From Companilactobacillus nantensis DSM 16982 (lineage in GTDB: Bacteria; Bacillota; Bacilli; Lactobacillales; Lactobacillaceae): a stretch of 64,000 bases of DNA. Both the position numbers and the translations under genes were made by a program. Shown here piece after piece: positions 9,306-17,503 of this stretch. The notes beneath the pieces are model-generated. The model saw only the letters and a list, made by a program, of their open reading frames with translations. It was not told where the DNA came from and searched no databases. Numbering within the stretch: position 1 is the stretch's first letter; every line of letters begins with the position of its first letter. Location of the stretch: NCBI RefSeq assembly GCF_001435815.1, contig NZ_AZFV01000004.1:1-64000 (forward strand), in the 5' to 3' direction.

Positions 9306-9319
9306 TTAAAGCGCTTACT
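9306..9319 (-). promoter_or_regulatory. Candidate cre (CcpA) site upstream of manL
   Basis: TTAAAGCGCTTACT matches 12 of 14 positions of the cre consensus TGWAANCGNTNWCA. It lies 28 bases before the manL start, inside the probable 5' leader. A weaker cre-like site is near 9373-9386. Confidence 0.5.
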
Positions 9320-9341
9320 TTGACCTCCCATTTCAGGTCAA
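9320..9341. promoter_or_regulatory. Perfect inverted repeat upstream of manL
   Basis: TTGACCT, 8 bases, AGGTCAA: a perfect 7-bp inverted repeat just beyond the cre-like site. It could be an operator or a leader hairpin. No regulator is identified. Confidence 0.4.
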
Positions 9342-9740
9342 TACTGACAATAAAAATAGAATAATTTCTAAATAAACCGCTTTAATAGAGCTCACCCTTC
9401 ATGTGAACCCTTACATAATATCATTTTTTCAGAAAAAAAACAGCTCTTTTAACAAAAAGAACCAAATAAAAACAAAACTAAACTTTTAAAATAAATATTT
9501 TAATTCATTTTTCACGCTTCTGGTTCTTCAATCATGTCTATCGCAACGGGAAGTTTAAAAAATAGGTATTATTTAGTCAAAAGTAAATAAGTCGTTTTTT
9601 CCTTAATTACTGACACTTTGTGACGATTGAAAGTTTGCTGAATTTTTCACTATTTTCAATTACTATAGAGTTTAAGCCCTTTTATATCAGCATTTTCAAT
9701 TTGGTTAAAAAAGATGATAAATTACGATAAGATTTTTTTC
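9342..9740. other. Long intergenic stretch between manL and the TetR gene
   Basis: About 400 bases of AT-rich sequence with no ORF or structured RNA that I can support. Two direct ACCCTT copies occur at about 9393-9412. It should contain the manL promoter on the minus strand. Confidence 0.4.
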
Positions 9741-9752
9741 ACATGTTACTTC

Positions 9753-9773
9753 TATGTAACAGCTTGTTACATA
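9753..9773. promoter_or_regulatory. Perfect 9-bp dyad, candidate TetR operator
   Basis: TATGTAACA-GCT-TGTTACATA is a perfect 9-bp inverted repeat with a 3-base centre, with an additional half-site ATGTTAC at 9743-9749. It lies 130 bases upstream of the TetR-family gene. Its size and symmetry suit TetR-type binding, possibly autoregulation. Confidence 0.5.
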
Positions 9774-9833
9774 TGTTTCTAAGGGTTTAAGTTTGAGAAA
9801 AATACTGTCGAACAGATCATAATTTACTGAAAC

Positions 9834-9845
9834 TGGTAGTTACCA
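9834..9845. promoter_or_regulatory. Short palindrome upstream of the TetR gene
   Basis: TGGTA-GT-TACCA, a perfect 5-bp inverted repeat close to the expected promoter of the TetR gene. A second, weaker operator candidate. Confidence 0.3.
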
Positions 9846-9903
9846 ATTTGTATAGCCCAATTTTAGTAAAAATAAATTCTTAAGATTTTCTAAAGGAGAA
9901 AAA

Positions 9904-10440
9904 ATGGCTAAAAAAGATCTCAGATTTCAAAGAACCGATGAGCTAATTCAATCATCTTTGATTGATTTGTTGCAAAATAAAACTTTCGAAAAAGTTACCG
10001 TCAACGACATTTGCCAAAATTCGTTGGTTGGTCGCAGTACCTTTTATCATCACTATACAGATAAGTACGAATTATTGAATCAAATGATTGCTAAGATGAG
10101 TCAGAAATTTCAAGAACTTATTAATGGGAGAAACATGCAAGTAATCGACGATACCCTCTTGATTTATTTGTATCATGAACTATACGATCAAAGACAAACA
10201 TTTCTAACCCTCTTAGATATTAAATCAACTTCCAATGATCTAGCTACAAAAATTCAACGAATTTTGAAAAAAGCTAGTGAGAACCTAACATCAAAAATAA
10301 ATACTGTTTTACCACTGGATTTCTTAACTGACCTTTATGCTAGTAATGCTCTAATCGCTATCACTTGGACATTAAAAAATGGCTACTCAAATGAAGTAGC
10401 CACTTTTATGAATCAATCACTAAAAAAATTAATATCCTAA
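9904..10440 (+). CDS. TetR/AcrR-family transcriptional regulator
   Basis: 178 residues. The N-terminal helix-turn-helix (about residues 8-55) has the TetR signature: FEKVTVNDICQNSLVGRSTFYHHYTDKYELL. The C-terminal domain resembles the DhaS-like group of regulators common in lactobacilli, but the ligand is unknown. AAAGGAG site 5 bases before the ATG. Its last 12 bases overlap the end of the convergent lactonase-like gene. Dyads at 9753-9773 and 9834-9845 are candidate binding sites. Targets beyond itself are not evident. Confidence 0.88.
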   Translation: MAKKDLRFQRTDELIQSSLIDLLQNKTFEKVTVNDICQNSLVGRSTFYHHYTDKYELLNQMIAKMSQKFQELINGRNMQVIDDTLLIYLYHELYDQRQTFLTLLDIKSTSNDLATKIQRILKKASENLTSKINTVLPLDFLTDLYASNALIAITWTLKNGYSNEVATFMNQSLKKLIS

Positions 10441-11256
10441 TTCAATTACCTGCTGTTCAACTTCCGGATCATGATTAGCGATTGCTTTAATACAGTCTGG
10501 ATTATGTGCCATTTCTCTAGTCCATCCTAAAGAAGTAATGGCTTGATTACGGTTAACACAAATACCGGGTGTCAACATCTTATCCCAGGACATTTGCGAA
10601 TAACCAGTATCAGCTGCCAGCAAAACATATTTACCATCATTACCCCTAATTAAAGTTGAAGTTAGCCCAACAGAATGACCTGGTGTATAAATTTGAACAA
10701 CACTGCCATCACCAAATAAATCCAGTGACTTATTAAAAGGTCCAATTTTACTTTGTTCAAAATTATACGTTTCAACGTTCACTCCTGACCATTCATGTGG
10801 TAAATAAACCAATGATGGCTTGTTTGCTACTTGCCATTCGTCACGCGAAACTAAAATTCTTTTAGCATCCTTTATTAATTTCATGCCACTAGCATGGTCA
10901 CAATGTAAATGACTCATTAAAACATAATCTAGGTCCGAAGGTTGATATCCTAAAGTTTCTAACCGTTCATCTATCGCCCATCCCCCTGGTAGATAACCTT
11001 TGTTAATCTGCATCTGTGGGCCTAATTCTTGCCAATTACTCTGGCGAATCGTTTTACTCCAACCTGTATCAATCAAAATCAACCCCTTGGGATGTTCAAT
11101 CAAATAACTGGAAACAGGTAAAATCACTTGATTGACCTCGCTCCGAAATAATCCTGTAAAAGCTAAGGGATTACGATAAAGTCCATGATATGGTAATGAT
11201 CGATCAACTTTTACCAATCCAGTATGTAATACATGAATTCTAATTTTATTCGACAT
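10429..11256 (-). CDS. MBL-fold hydrolase, AHL-lactonase-like
   Basis: 275-residue metallo-beta-lactamase-fold enzyme with the metal-binding HxHxDH motif in MSHLHCDHASGM (about residues 115-126), a third ligand His in YTPGHSVGL and an Asp in AADTGYS. Spacing and flanks resemble N-acyl-homoserine lactonases (AiiA/AttM group). Gram-positive hosts do not make AHLs, so quorum quenching or another lactone/ester substrate is possible. Its AGGAGG-type ribosome site lies in one arm of a perfect 14-bp inverted repeat (11261-11310). It converges on the TetR gene with a 12-base overlap. Confidence 0.85.
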   Translation of the reverse strand: MSNKIRIHVLHTGLVKVDRSLPYHGLYRNPLAFTGLFRSEVNQVILPVSSYLIEHPKGLILIDTGWSKTIRQSNWQELGPQMQINKGYLPGGWAIDERLETLGYQPSDLDYVLMSHLHCDHASGMKLIKDAKRILVSRDEWQVANKPSLVYLPHEWSGVNVETYNFEQSKIGPFNKSLDLFGDGSVVQIYTPGHSVGLTSTLIRGNDGKYVLLAADTGYSQMSWDKMLTPGICVNRNQAITSLGWTREMAHNPDCIKAIANHDPEVEQQVIELGY

Positions 11257-11260
11257 AAGA

Positions 11261-11310
11261 AAACCTCCAGTTATTCATCTCAATTGCAGATATATCATAA
11301 CTGGAGGTTT
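11261..11310 (-). promoter_or_regulatory. Perfect 14-bp hairpin burying the ribosome binding site
   Basis: Arms AAACCTCCAGTTAT (11261-11274) and ATAACTGGAGGTTT (11297-11310) are perfect complements with a 22-base loop. In minus-strand mRNA the proximal arm carries GGAGG, 7 bases before the lactonase-like ATG, so a folded leader would hide the ribosome site. No T tract follows, which argues against a plain terminator. Confidence 0.6.
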
Positions 11311-11476
11311 ATTTAATTAATAGAATCAATTTGGCACTGATTGTAGCTTACGCCACTAAATATCAATTTTTGTGTATTATTGTAAAAATCCATCAACTTT
11401 TTCACGAATGCATTTTGATGTTAATAATTTTTAGCTTGTCTTATTATTCGAAAAAAACATCAAGCTGGAATGGATT

Positions 11477-11521
11477 AAAAAAAAGCCACGCTAAACTTTA
11501 AATTAAAGATTTAGCGTGGCA
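11477..11521 (-). terminator. Terminator of the DUF4867 gene
   Basis: Perfect 11-bp stem GCCACGCTAAA / TTTAGCGTGGC, with an eight-base T tract when read on the minus strand. Confidence 0.85.
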
Positions 11522-11575
11522 TTTTATTTTGGTCCTCTAACTGAATTTTAGCGGGAACCAAATTTTTCTACCATA

Positions 11576-12256
11576 TTATTCTGCTAATGGTTTCATTTCA
11601 ATCATCTTACCTGTTAAACCAACTTCAACGCCAATAGCAATCTTATCTTTACGACTAGGATCAACTAATTGGAACTTGTTTTGTTTAACAATACGTTTGT
11701 TAGTGCTCTTGAATCCTGCTGGCAACTCTTCATTAGTACCCTTAATCAACATAACAATAATTGAAAAGCCTGAATCGTGAACCTTGATTGGTGCATAGTG
11801 TAATGTTGAGCTATAAAATTCAACTACAGTACCTGCTGGAACAAAGAATGTTTGTCCATCGTCGGCTGGGCTATATGAACCTTTAGTATCAAGTATTGAA
11901 CGTTGGCCTAAAACCATGATGACATCAGTCAACATAATATTAGTTTCACTACCTTGGTGATATTCGATAGCTGAAAAATTAGTTGATTGACCAGTACATT
12001 CGCCCGCTTCAATAGGCATGTTGGCATAAATATCCTTGCCCATTTCTTGAATAGCAGGAATTGCCTCTAGTCCTTTATTTGATGGAGTGTAAAAATTGGC
12101 TGGACTTGAAATCTTAACATTCTTATCCATATAGTCAGTTACTTCACTAATATCATAGTTTGTATAAACTTTACCGTACTTCTTGAAATCTGGATCATCA
12201 ATTGAGAGGATCTTATATTCTGGATTTAATTTTTGAAATTCTTCTAATGAACTCAT
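11576..12256 (-). CDS. DUF4867 family protein (cupin-like)
   Basis: 226-residue cytosolic protein matching the DUF4867 family, beginning with LEEFQKLNPEYKILSIDDPDFKKYG. The middle part has a beta-rich cupin-like pattern (ANMPIEAGECTGQSTNFSAIEYHQGSE, TFFVPAGTVVEFYSS.LHYAP). DUF4867 genes often sit in sugar-use loci, so a sugar-isomerase-like or sugar-phosphate role is possible, but no activity is assigned here. GGGGGA ribosome site. It is divergent from the reductase/EIIC pair, with a cre-like site between them. Confidence 0.8.
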   Translation of the reverse strand: MSSLEEFQKLNPEYKILSIDDPDFKKYGKVYTNYDISEVTDYMDKNVKISSPANFYTPSNKGLEAIPAIQEMGKDIYANMPIEAGECTGQSTNFSAIEYHQGSETNIMLTDVIMVLGQRSILDTKGSYSPADDGQTFFVPAGTVVEFYSSTLHYAPIKVHDSGFSIIVMLIKGTNEELPAGFKSTNKRIVKQNKFQLVDPSRKDKIAIGVEVGLTGKMIEMKPLAE

Positions 12257-12305
12257 GCTGTTCCCCCATGTTTACTATTGTTTATTTCAAACATAATCTA
12301 ACAGT

Positions 12306-12319
12306 TGAAAGCGTTTTAG
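12306..12319. promoter_or_regulatory. Candidate cre (CcpA) site
   Basis: TGAAAGCGTTTTAG matches 12 of 14 cre positions. It lies between the divergent DUF4867 and reductase genes and could control either. Confidence 0.5.
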
Positions 12320-12402
12320 TCAATAGTTATGTAAATACTTGTAGCTTTTTTCACAATAAACCAAGTATAATGATGAAGTAGAAAACTTAAGGAGAAAACA
12401 CT

Positions 12403-13341
12403 ATGAAAGTTATTATTGCAGGTGCGGGTGCTATGGGTAGCCGCTTCGGAATTATGCTTCACCAAGGTGGCAACGACGTTACTCTAGTCGACGGTTGGCC
12501 AGATCACGTCAACGCCATTAGAAACAACGGTCTAAAAGCTAATTTGAACGGTGAAGATATCACAGTTAATATCCCCGTTATGCTTCAATCAGAAATCAAG
12601 GCGGATGAAAAAGCTGATTTAATTATTTTATTCACTAAATCAATGCAACTAGACAAAATGCTCCAAGATGTTAAACCATTGATTTCTGATAATACAAAAA
12701 TCCTTTGTCTCTTGAATGGTATCGGTCACGAAGATACCATCGAAAAATACATCCCAATGGAAAATATCTTCATTGGTAATACGATGTGGACTGCCGGTTT
12801 AGTTGGACCTGGACAAGTTAAACTATTCGGTAATGGTTCAGTTGAACTACAAAATCTTGGTCAAGACCAAGAGTCAGCTGCACAAGATTTAGCTAAAGTT
12901 CTTTCAGATTCTGGTTTAAATGCCAAATATTCTGACAATATTCACTACTCTATTTACCGTAAAGCTTGTGTCAACGGAACAATGAACTGTCTATGTTCAA
13001 TTCTTGACGTCAACATGGCTGAATTTGGTGCAACTAAACCAGCTCACGATATCGTTGTAACTGTTGTAAACGAATTTGCAGCCGTTGCTCATGCTGAAGG
13101 TGTCGATTTAGATGTCAAAGAAGTCGTTGAACACGTTGAATCATGCTTTGATCCAGAAACAATTGGCAAACATTATCCATCAATGTATCAAGATTTGATT
13201 AACAACCATCGTCTAACAGAAATTGATTACATCAATGGTGCCGTTTCACGTAAAGGTAAAAAATATAATATTGCCACACCATACTGTGATTTATTAACGC
13301 AATTAATTCACTGTAAGGAAGATATTCTAGGCGCTAAATAA
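12403..13341 (+). CDS. Ketopantoate reductase family protein (ApbA/PanE)
   Basis: 312 residues with the N-terminal NAD(P)-binding GAGAMGSRFG motif and the C-terminal ApbA domain, including the YRKACVNGTMN segment that holds the catalytic Lys. The family reduces 2-dehydropantoate to pantoate (CoA synthesis), but lactic acid bacteria carry several paralogues. Some act on other 2-oxoacids, as D-2-hydroxyacid dehydrogenases. Its place in an apparent operon with a PTS-type EIIC permease and opposite a DUF4867 gene suggests catabolism or transport-linked reduction rather than CoA synthesis. AAGGAG site upstream. Confidence 0.85.
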   Translation: MKVIIAGAGAMGSRFGIMLHQGGNDVTLVDGWPDHVNAIRNNGLKANLNGEDITVNIPVMLQSEIKADEKADLIILFTKSMQLDKMLQDVKPLISDNTKILCLLNGIGHEDTIEKYIPMENIFIGNTMWTAGLVGPGQVKLFGNGSVELQNLGQDQESAAQDLAKVLSDSGLNAKYSDNIHYSIYRKACVNGTMNCLCSILDVNMAEFGATKPAHDIVVTVVNEFAAVAHAEGVDLDVKEVVEHVESCFDPETIGKHYPSMYQDLINNHRLTEIDYINGAVSRKGKKYNIATPYCDLLTQLIHCKEDILGAK

Positions 13342-13363
13342 TTAAATTACAGGAGATTCCCCT

Positions 13364-14401
13364 ATGAAAGACAAACTAACAGCTAAGGTTTTCCTTAACA
13401 AAGTTTTATCAGGAACAGCTACTGGTATTATTATCGGTCTGATTCCGAACGCTGTTCTAGCCGCTATCTTAAAAATCTTTGGAGACAATCCCTTTGCCAT
13501 AGCCATTGGTCAAATGGCAATTATTTTCCAACTAGGAACACCACTTTTAATTGGTGCCCTAATTGCCCTACAATTTGGTTTTAAACCAATGCCTATGATG
13601 GTCGTTGGTGGAGCTGCCTTCGTTGGTTCAGGAGTAATCAAATTCAACGAAAAAGCTCAAGCATATATCGGTGCTGGTACTGGTGATATCATCAACACCA
13701 TGTTAACTGCCGCTATTGCTGTAGGAATGATTTTATTGATTGGTGAAAAATTTGGTTCCGTAGCAATTGTTTTAACACCAATCGTCGTCGGTGTCGGTGC
13801 CGGATTAATTGGTTTCTACCTCTACCCATTTGTCACTGACATCACTAAGGCTATCGGTGATGGAATCAACTCCTTCACAGCCCTCCAACCAATCTTAATG
13901 TGTATCTTGATTAGTTGTGCATTCGCCACATTGATTATTTCTCCTATTTCCACCGTAGCAATCGGTATGGCAATTCAATTAAACGGAATTTCAGCCGGTG
14001 CCGCTGCCATGGGTGTTGCCGCTACAACAATCGTTCTAGTTGTTAACTCATGGAAAATCAACAAACCTGGTGTTACCATTGCGATTGCCTTAGGTGCGAT
14101 GAAGATGATGATGCCAAATCTCTTTAGAAAACCAATCATCCTAGTACCATGCTTAATCACAGCCACAATCTCAGCCATTCCAGTCGCATTGTTCAGTATT
14201 TCCGGAACACCTGCTTCAGCTGGATTTGGGCTAGTAGGTTTAGTTGGACCATTAGCTTCATTGGAAGCAGGTTTAAATATCATCTTACTATTGATCAGTT
14301 GGCTAATCGTTCCAATCGTAGTTGCTATTGCACTACAATTCTTACTTGAAAAAGTTTTACACTTATATAATAGAAAAGACGTCTTTGAATTCTTAGGCTA
14401 A
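13364..14401 (+). CDS. PTS_EIIC_2-type membrane transporter
   Basis: 345-residue membrane protein with about nine or ten helices, matching the PTS EIIC type-2 family (PF13303), often annotated as a putative sugar transporter or 'toxin regulator'. No EIIA or EIIB gene is adjacent, so sugar phosphorylation cannot be assumed; it may work as a plain permease. It starts 22 bases after the reductase gene with its own AGGAG site, so the two are probably one transcript, ending at the hairpin at 14435-14470. Confidence 0.8.
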   Translation: MKDKLTAKVFLNKVLSGTATGIIIGLIPNAVLAAILKIFGDNPFAIAIGQMAIIFQLGTPLLIGALIALQFGFKPMPMMVVGGAAFVGSGVIKFNEKAQAYIGAGTGDIINTMLTAAIAVGMILLIGEKFGSVAIVLTPIVVGVGAGLIGFYLYPFVTDITKAIGDGINSFTALQPILMCILISCAFATLIISPISTVAIGMAIQLNGISAGAAAMGVAATTIVLVVNSWKINKPGVTIAIALGAMKMMMPNLFRKPIILVPCLITATISAIPVALFSISGTPASAGFGLVGLVGPLASLEAGLNIILLLISWLIVPIVVAIALQFLLEKVLHLYNRKDVFEFLG

Positions 14402-14415
14402 TCTTGAGGTTAGCC

Positions 14416-14472
14416 TTCGAGCATTAAGACAAATAAAACAAGCAATCCAACTTCGGACTGCTTGTTTTTTGC
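14416..14472 (+). repeat. Partial copy of repeat family B, serving as terminator
   Basis: TTCGAGCATTAAG-CAAAT is shared with the copies at 25421-25592 and 28745-28918. The following hairpin AAAACAAGCA..TGCTTGTTTT (14435-14468) occupies the same place as the inner hairpin of those copies but has a different paired sequence. A T run follows, so it can end the reductase/EIIC operon. Confidence 0.6.
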
Positions 14473-14569
14473 TTTAATTGGAAGAGTTTATCCATCCTTT
14501 TTTAGATTCTATTCTAATTAGATTTCAAATGATTTAGGACTTAATTATGTCATGCTAAAAATAACTAAT

Positions 14570-14755
14570 ACACTAGCCTCTGGGTGCAAGAATTGTTGGC
14601 AGCAGTGCAGGTGGCGTTAGAGCTTTAGCTCTTACACCACGGGACGAGTTTTGAAATTCGCGTTCTTTGCGAAGTTCAAAATCGAGGTTCGAGACCGCAT
14701 TTTGGCTCGAACCGGTCCTCACAGCGCCAACAATTCTTGCACCCAAAGGCGGCTC
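14570..14755. repeat. Structured repeat family A, copy 1
   Basis: About 185-bp element. A perfect 19-bp terminal inverted repeat (GGGTGCAAGAATTGTTGGC at 14582-14600 with its complement at 14726-14744) encloses three hairpins. They are AGAGC/GCTCT (14619-14632), TTTTGAA.TTCGC/GCGAA.TTCAAAA (14649-14681) and GGTTCGAG/CTCGAACC (14686-14713). The copy at 17083-17266 has the same core and loops but different paired bases. It lies between two convergent operons. Hypothetical ORFs across it have no ribosome site and are best ignored. Confidence 0.8.
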
Positions 14756-14830
14756 AAATTCAAAAAAGAACCAATAAAAGAGCACTGGAAAATTCCAGTG
14801 CTCTTAAGTGATTTATGAAGGGTGAAATAC

Positions 14831-16813
14831 TTATTTGGTTGTTACTTTAACAACTTCGGTATCTAATTTAACATCCTTGTCCAAGACATTATATTTCATG
14901 TAGGCAACACTAGGCATGTTAGTTACAATCACCATCATGTCAGTCTTCTTGCCTGCTTGCTTGATTTTATCCAAATCTACTTGTGCCAATTGGTCACCAT
15001 GTTTAATTGTTTGGCCTTCTTTGACCTTCAAATCAAATGGTTCACCTTTTAATTGAACAGTATCAATTCCCATGTGTACCAAGACTTCCAAGCCATTGTC
15101 AGTCTTAATGCCCATAGCATGTTTCGTTGGAAAAATCGTAGTAATCGTTCCGTCAACTGGTGCAGTAATTTTACCATCAATTGGCACAACGGCATAACCA
15201 TCACCGAGCATCTTTTGAGCAAAAGTAGGATCAGACACTTGTTCAATATCTTCCAAGTGTCCATTAGCAACACTATAAAAGACATCTGTTTCCCCAGCTT
15301 TGACATCGCTGACAGGTTCTGCTTTTGTTTCTGGCTTATCATCAGTTGTCTTGGAAGCTGTTACAGCAACGTTATTAGCATAAAGCTCCTTTAATGCGTC
15401 TGCAACAAATTGCACTTCCGTACCGACAACGATGTGAATATTAACTTTATCCAAAACATTTACACCAGCAACACCGGCACTCATAATTTGGGATTTGTTA
15501 ATCTTACCCGTATCTTTCAATTGCAAACGTAAACGCGTCGTACAATTATCAATCACACTAATATTATCGTGACCGCCGATACCAGCGTAAACTTTTTTAG
15601 CCATAATCATGTACTTATCATCAGTCTTAGAAGTTGAAACTTCCTCAACTGGTGCATCATCAGCTTCAATTGGTTCACGACCTGGAGTTAATAAGTTAAA
15701 CTTCTTAATTGCAAAGTCGAAACCAAAGTAATAAATAACTGCCATAACTAAACCTTGAACTAACAACATATAAGGTTTGTTAGCAATTGGCATGTGGAAA
15801 CTCAAAATATAATCGACTAAACCTGCACTAAACGTAAATCCAGCCGTCCAATGCATGAATGCTGCAAAGGCCATTGATAAACCAGTAAAAACAGCATGAA
15901 TCACATAAAGTGGCCATGCGACGAACATAAATGAGAACTCTAGTGGTTCAGTAACACCTGTAAAGAATGAAGCAAAAGCTCCAGCTAACATTAAACCAGC
16001 TGTCGTCTTTTTACGTTCTGGTAAAGCATTTTTATAAATTGCTAAAGCACCTGCTGGTAAGCCAAACATCATAACTGGGAAATAACCAGCTAAATACATC
16101 CCGGTAACACCTTTAGTACCCTTGTTAGCCCAGAAATTACCGATATCATTAATACCAGCAATATTGAATTCAAAGACTTGGTTCAAAGCTTGATGCAAAC
16201 CAGTTGGAATCAACAAACGATTGAAGAATCCAAAGAGACCAGCTCCAATCCAACCTAAGTTAACAATAAATTTACCAAAGGTAATTAAGGCACCATATAA
16301 AACGGGCCATATAAATAACAAAATAACTGATAAAACTAACATTACTAATGTAGCCAAAATTGGTACTAAACGTTTACCACTAAAAAATGACAAGGCCATT
16401 GGTAATTTAGTTTCGTGAAAACGGTCAAATAAAGCCGCTGCAATCAATCCAGCAACGATACCGATAAAGACATTTCCGGCAATCGCATTAAAAGCTGGAT
16501 CAACCTGACTAACTTTAATACCCTTTAATAAAGCAACTTGATTTGGTGCTAAAACATAAGTTGGAACAATATAAGCCACGACACCAGCCATAGCGGCAGC
16601 ACCATCTTTAACTTTTGCCATCCCAACTGATAAGCCAATTGCAAATAACAATGCTAATTGACTAAGAATAGCCGTCCCACCGACTTGTAAGAATTGTGAC
16701 AATCCCCAACTTTGTGGCAACCAATGACCGATACCTTCAAGTAACGCTGCAGCTGGCAAAACAGCTACTGGTAATTGAAGTGATCGACCCATTCTTTGAA
16801 GATAGGTTTTCAT
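14831..16813 (-). CDS. nagE: PTS EIICBA transporter, probably N-acetylglucosamine
   Basis: 660-residue fused permease of the glucose/GlcNAc PTS group. Domain order is EIIC (about residues 1-380, about ten helices, FFSGKRLVPI), EIIB (about 410-485) with phospho-Cys in NCTTRLRL, then EIIA (about 520-655) with the His in LVHMGIDTVQLKG. The GGHDNISVIDNCTTRLRL segment is more like NagE than PtsG. The start at 16813 follows a GGGAGG site; the upstream TTG has none. A cre-like site and GntR/NagR-like half-sites lie upstream. The gene is bracketed by direct copies of repeat family A. Glucose or another hexose remains possible. Confidence 0.85.
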   Translation of the reverse strand: MKTYLQRMGRSLQLPVAVLPAAALLEGIGHWLPQSWGLSQFLQVGGTAILSQLALLFAIGLSVGMAKVKDGAAAMAGVVAYIVPTYVLAPNQVALLKGIKVSQVDPAFNAIAGNVFIGIVAGLIAAALFDRFHETKLPMALSFFSGKRLVPILATLVMLVLSVILLFIWPVLYGALITFGKFIVNLGWIGAGLFGFFNRLLIPTGLHQALNQVFEFNIAGINDIGNFWANKGTKGVTGMYLAGYFPVMMFGLPAGALAIYKNALPERKKTTAGLMLAGAFASFFTGVTEPLEFSFMFVAWPLYVIHAVFTGLSMAFAAFMHWTAGFTFSAGLVDYILSFHMPIANKPYMLLVQGLVMAVIYYFGFDFAIKKFNLLTPGREPIEADDAPVEEVSTSKTDDKYMIMAKKVYAGIGGHDNISVIDNCTTRLRLQLKDTGKINKSQIMSAGVAGVNVLDKVNIHIVVGTEVQFVADALKELYANNVAVTASKTTDDKPETKAEPVSDVKAGETDVFYSVANGHLEDIEQVSDPTFAQKMLGDGYAVVPIDGKITAPVDGTITTIFPTKHAMGIKTDNGLEVLVHMGIDTVQLKGEPFDLKVKEGQTIKHGDQLAQVDLDKIKQAGKKTDMMVIVTNMPSVAYMKYNVLDKDVKLDTEVVKVTTK

Positions 16814-16861
16814 TTTCCTATTTTCCTCCCTCAAATTAGAATAAGTTTCTAACGATTCCAA

Positions 16862-16990
16862 TCATACTGGTATACATAGAGGATATCAATGACTTTATTA
16901 ATATTTATCTACCATGTAAGGTAGTTAAACGTTTTCAGCATGCAATTGGACTAGATTGATTTGCAATTGGTATATTCCGAAGGTGGAATT
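16862..16990 (-). promoter_or_regulatory. nagE control region: cre-like site and repeated TTGG half-sites
   Basis: GTTAAACGTTTTCA at 16924-16937 matches 12 of 14 cre positions. Around it lie ACTGGTATACATAG (about 16867), ATTGGACTAGATTG (about 16945) and ATTGGTATATT (about 16967). These resemble the ATTGGTATAGA-type sites of GntR/HutC regulators such as NagR (YvoA), which respond to amino-sugar phosphates. TGCAATTGG occurs twice as a direct repeat. The likeness is by eye only. Confidence 0.4.
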
Positions 16991-17082
16991 TACATCAAGT
17001 TATATATATCTAAAGCTTGAGAGTTCCAGATAGCCCTTAAATCTCGGTAATATAACAACTTGGAATAAAAGCAACGAATAAA

Positions 17083-17266
17083 CTAGCCGGAGGGAACAAG
17101 AACTTAGGTCGCTGTGAAGGTGGCGTTAGGACTTTAGTCCTTACACCACGGGACGAGTTTTGAAACTCGCGTCTTTTGCGAGGTTCAAAATCGAGCTTCG
17201 AGACCGCCTTTCGGCTCGAAGCGGTCCCCATAGCGACCTAAGTTTCTTGTTCCCGGAGGCGGAATA
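17083..17266. repeat. Structured repeat family A, copy 2
   Basis: Same orientation as copy 1. Terminal arms at 17092-17115 and 17230-17254 pair over 24 bp with one bulged base and one G-U pair, yet their sequence (GGGAACAAGAACTTAGGTCG) is unrelated to that of copy 1. Inner hairpins: AGGAC/GTCCT (17128-17141), CTCGC/GCGAG (17166-17182) and GCTTCGAG/CTCGAAGC (17195-17222). Each differs from copy 1 by changes on both sides of the stem. Confidence 0.8.
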
Positions 17267-17328
17267 TCACCATTACCACTGCCTATTTAAATAACATCAC
17301 ATACGAAAAACTAATAGTTACTCTAACA

Positions 17329-17357
17329 TTGACATTATGTATATACCCTGATATATT
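17329..17357 (+). promoter_or_regulatory. Promoter of the P-type ATPase gene
   Basis: TTGACA (17329-17334), 17-base spacer, TATATT (17352-17357). Predicted transcription start near 17364, giving a leader of about 140 bases. Confidence 0.65.
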
Positions 17358-17363
17358 TATATC

Positions 17364-17497
17364 TACACATAATTTAAGGAGTGAACTTTAACTGAAAACG
17401 AATCTTATATATTTCTTGCATCGAATTCGGAGCTGAGTGTCTGCACATTACTTTTCATAGCAATGCGCTTTTTTTAACTCTAAAAACACACGAGGAG
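17364..17497 (+). promoter_or_regulatory. 5' leader of the P-type ATPase gene with a terminator-like hairpin
   Basis: The leader ends in GCACATT..AATGCGC followed by seven T (about 17442-17477), a possible intrinsic terminator just before the gene. That layout suggests attenuation by an RNA element. I could not match the upstream part to yybP-ykoY, M-box or another known riboswitch. Confidence 0.4.
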
Positions 17498-17503
17498 ATG
17501 TCA

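Noticed and set aside
9279-9903. Sigma-54 promoter for the man operon
   Set aside because: I looked for TGGCAC-N5-TTGCA on the minus strand and found no match. No LevR/ManR activator gene is in the window.
14573-14785. 70-codon ORF on the minus strand across repeat A copy 1
   Set aside because: No ribosome site, and its likeness to the ORF at 17037-17231 follows from the shared repeat. Changes between copies keep base pairing, not codons.
17037-17231. 64-codon ORF on the minus strand across repeat A copy 2
   Set aside because: Same reason: repeat sequence read as protein.
17364-17497. yybP-ykoY (Mn2+) riboswitch before the P-type ATPase
   Set aside because: The conserved GGGGAGUA and matching 3' parts are not present.
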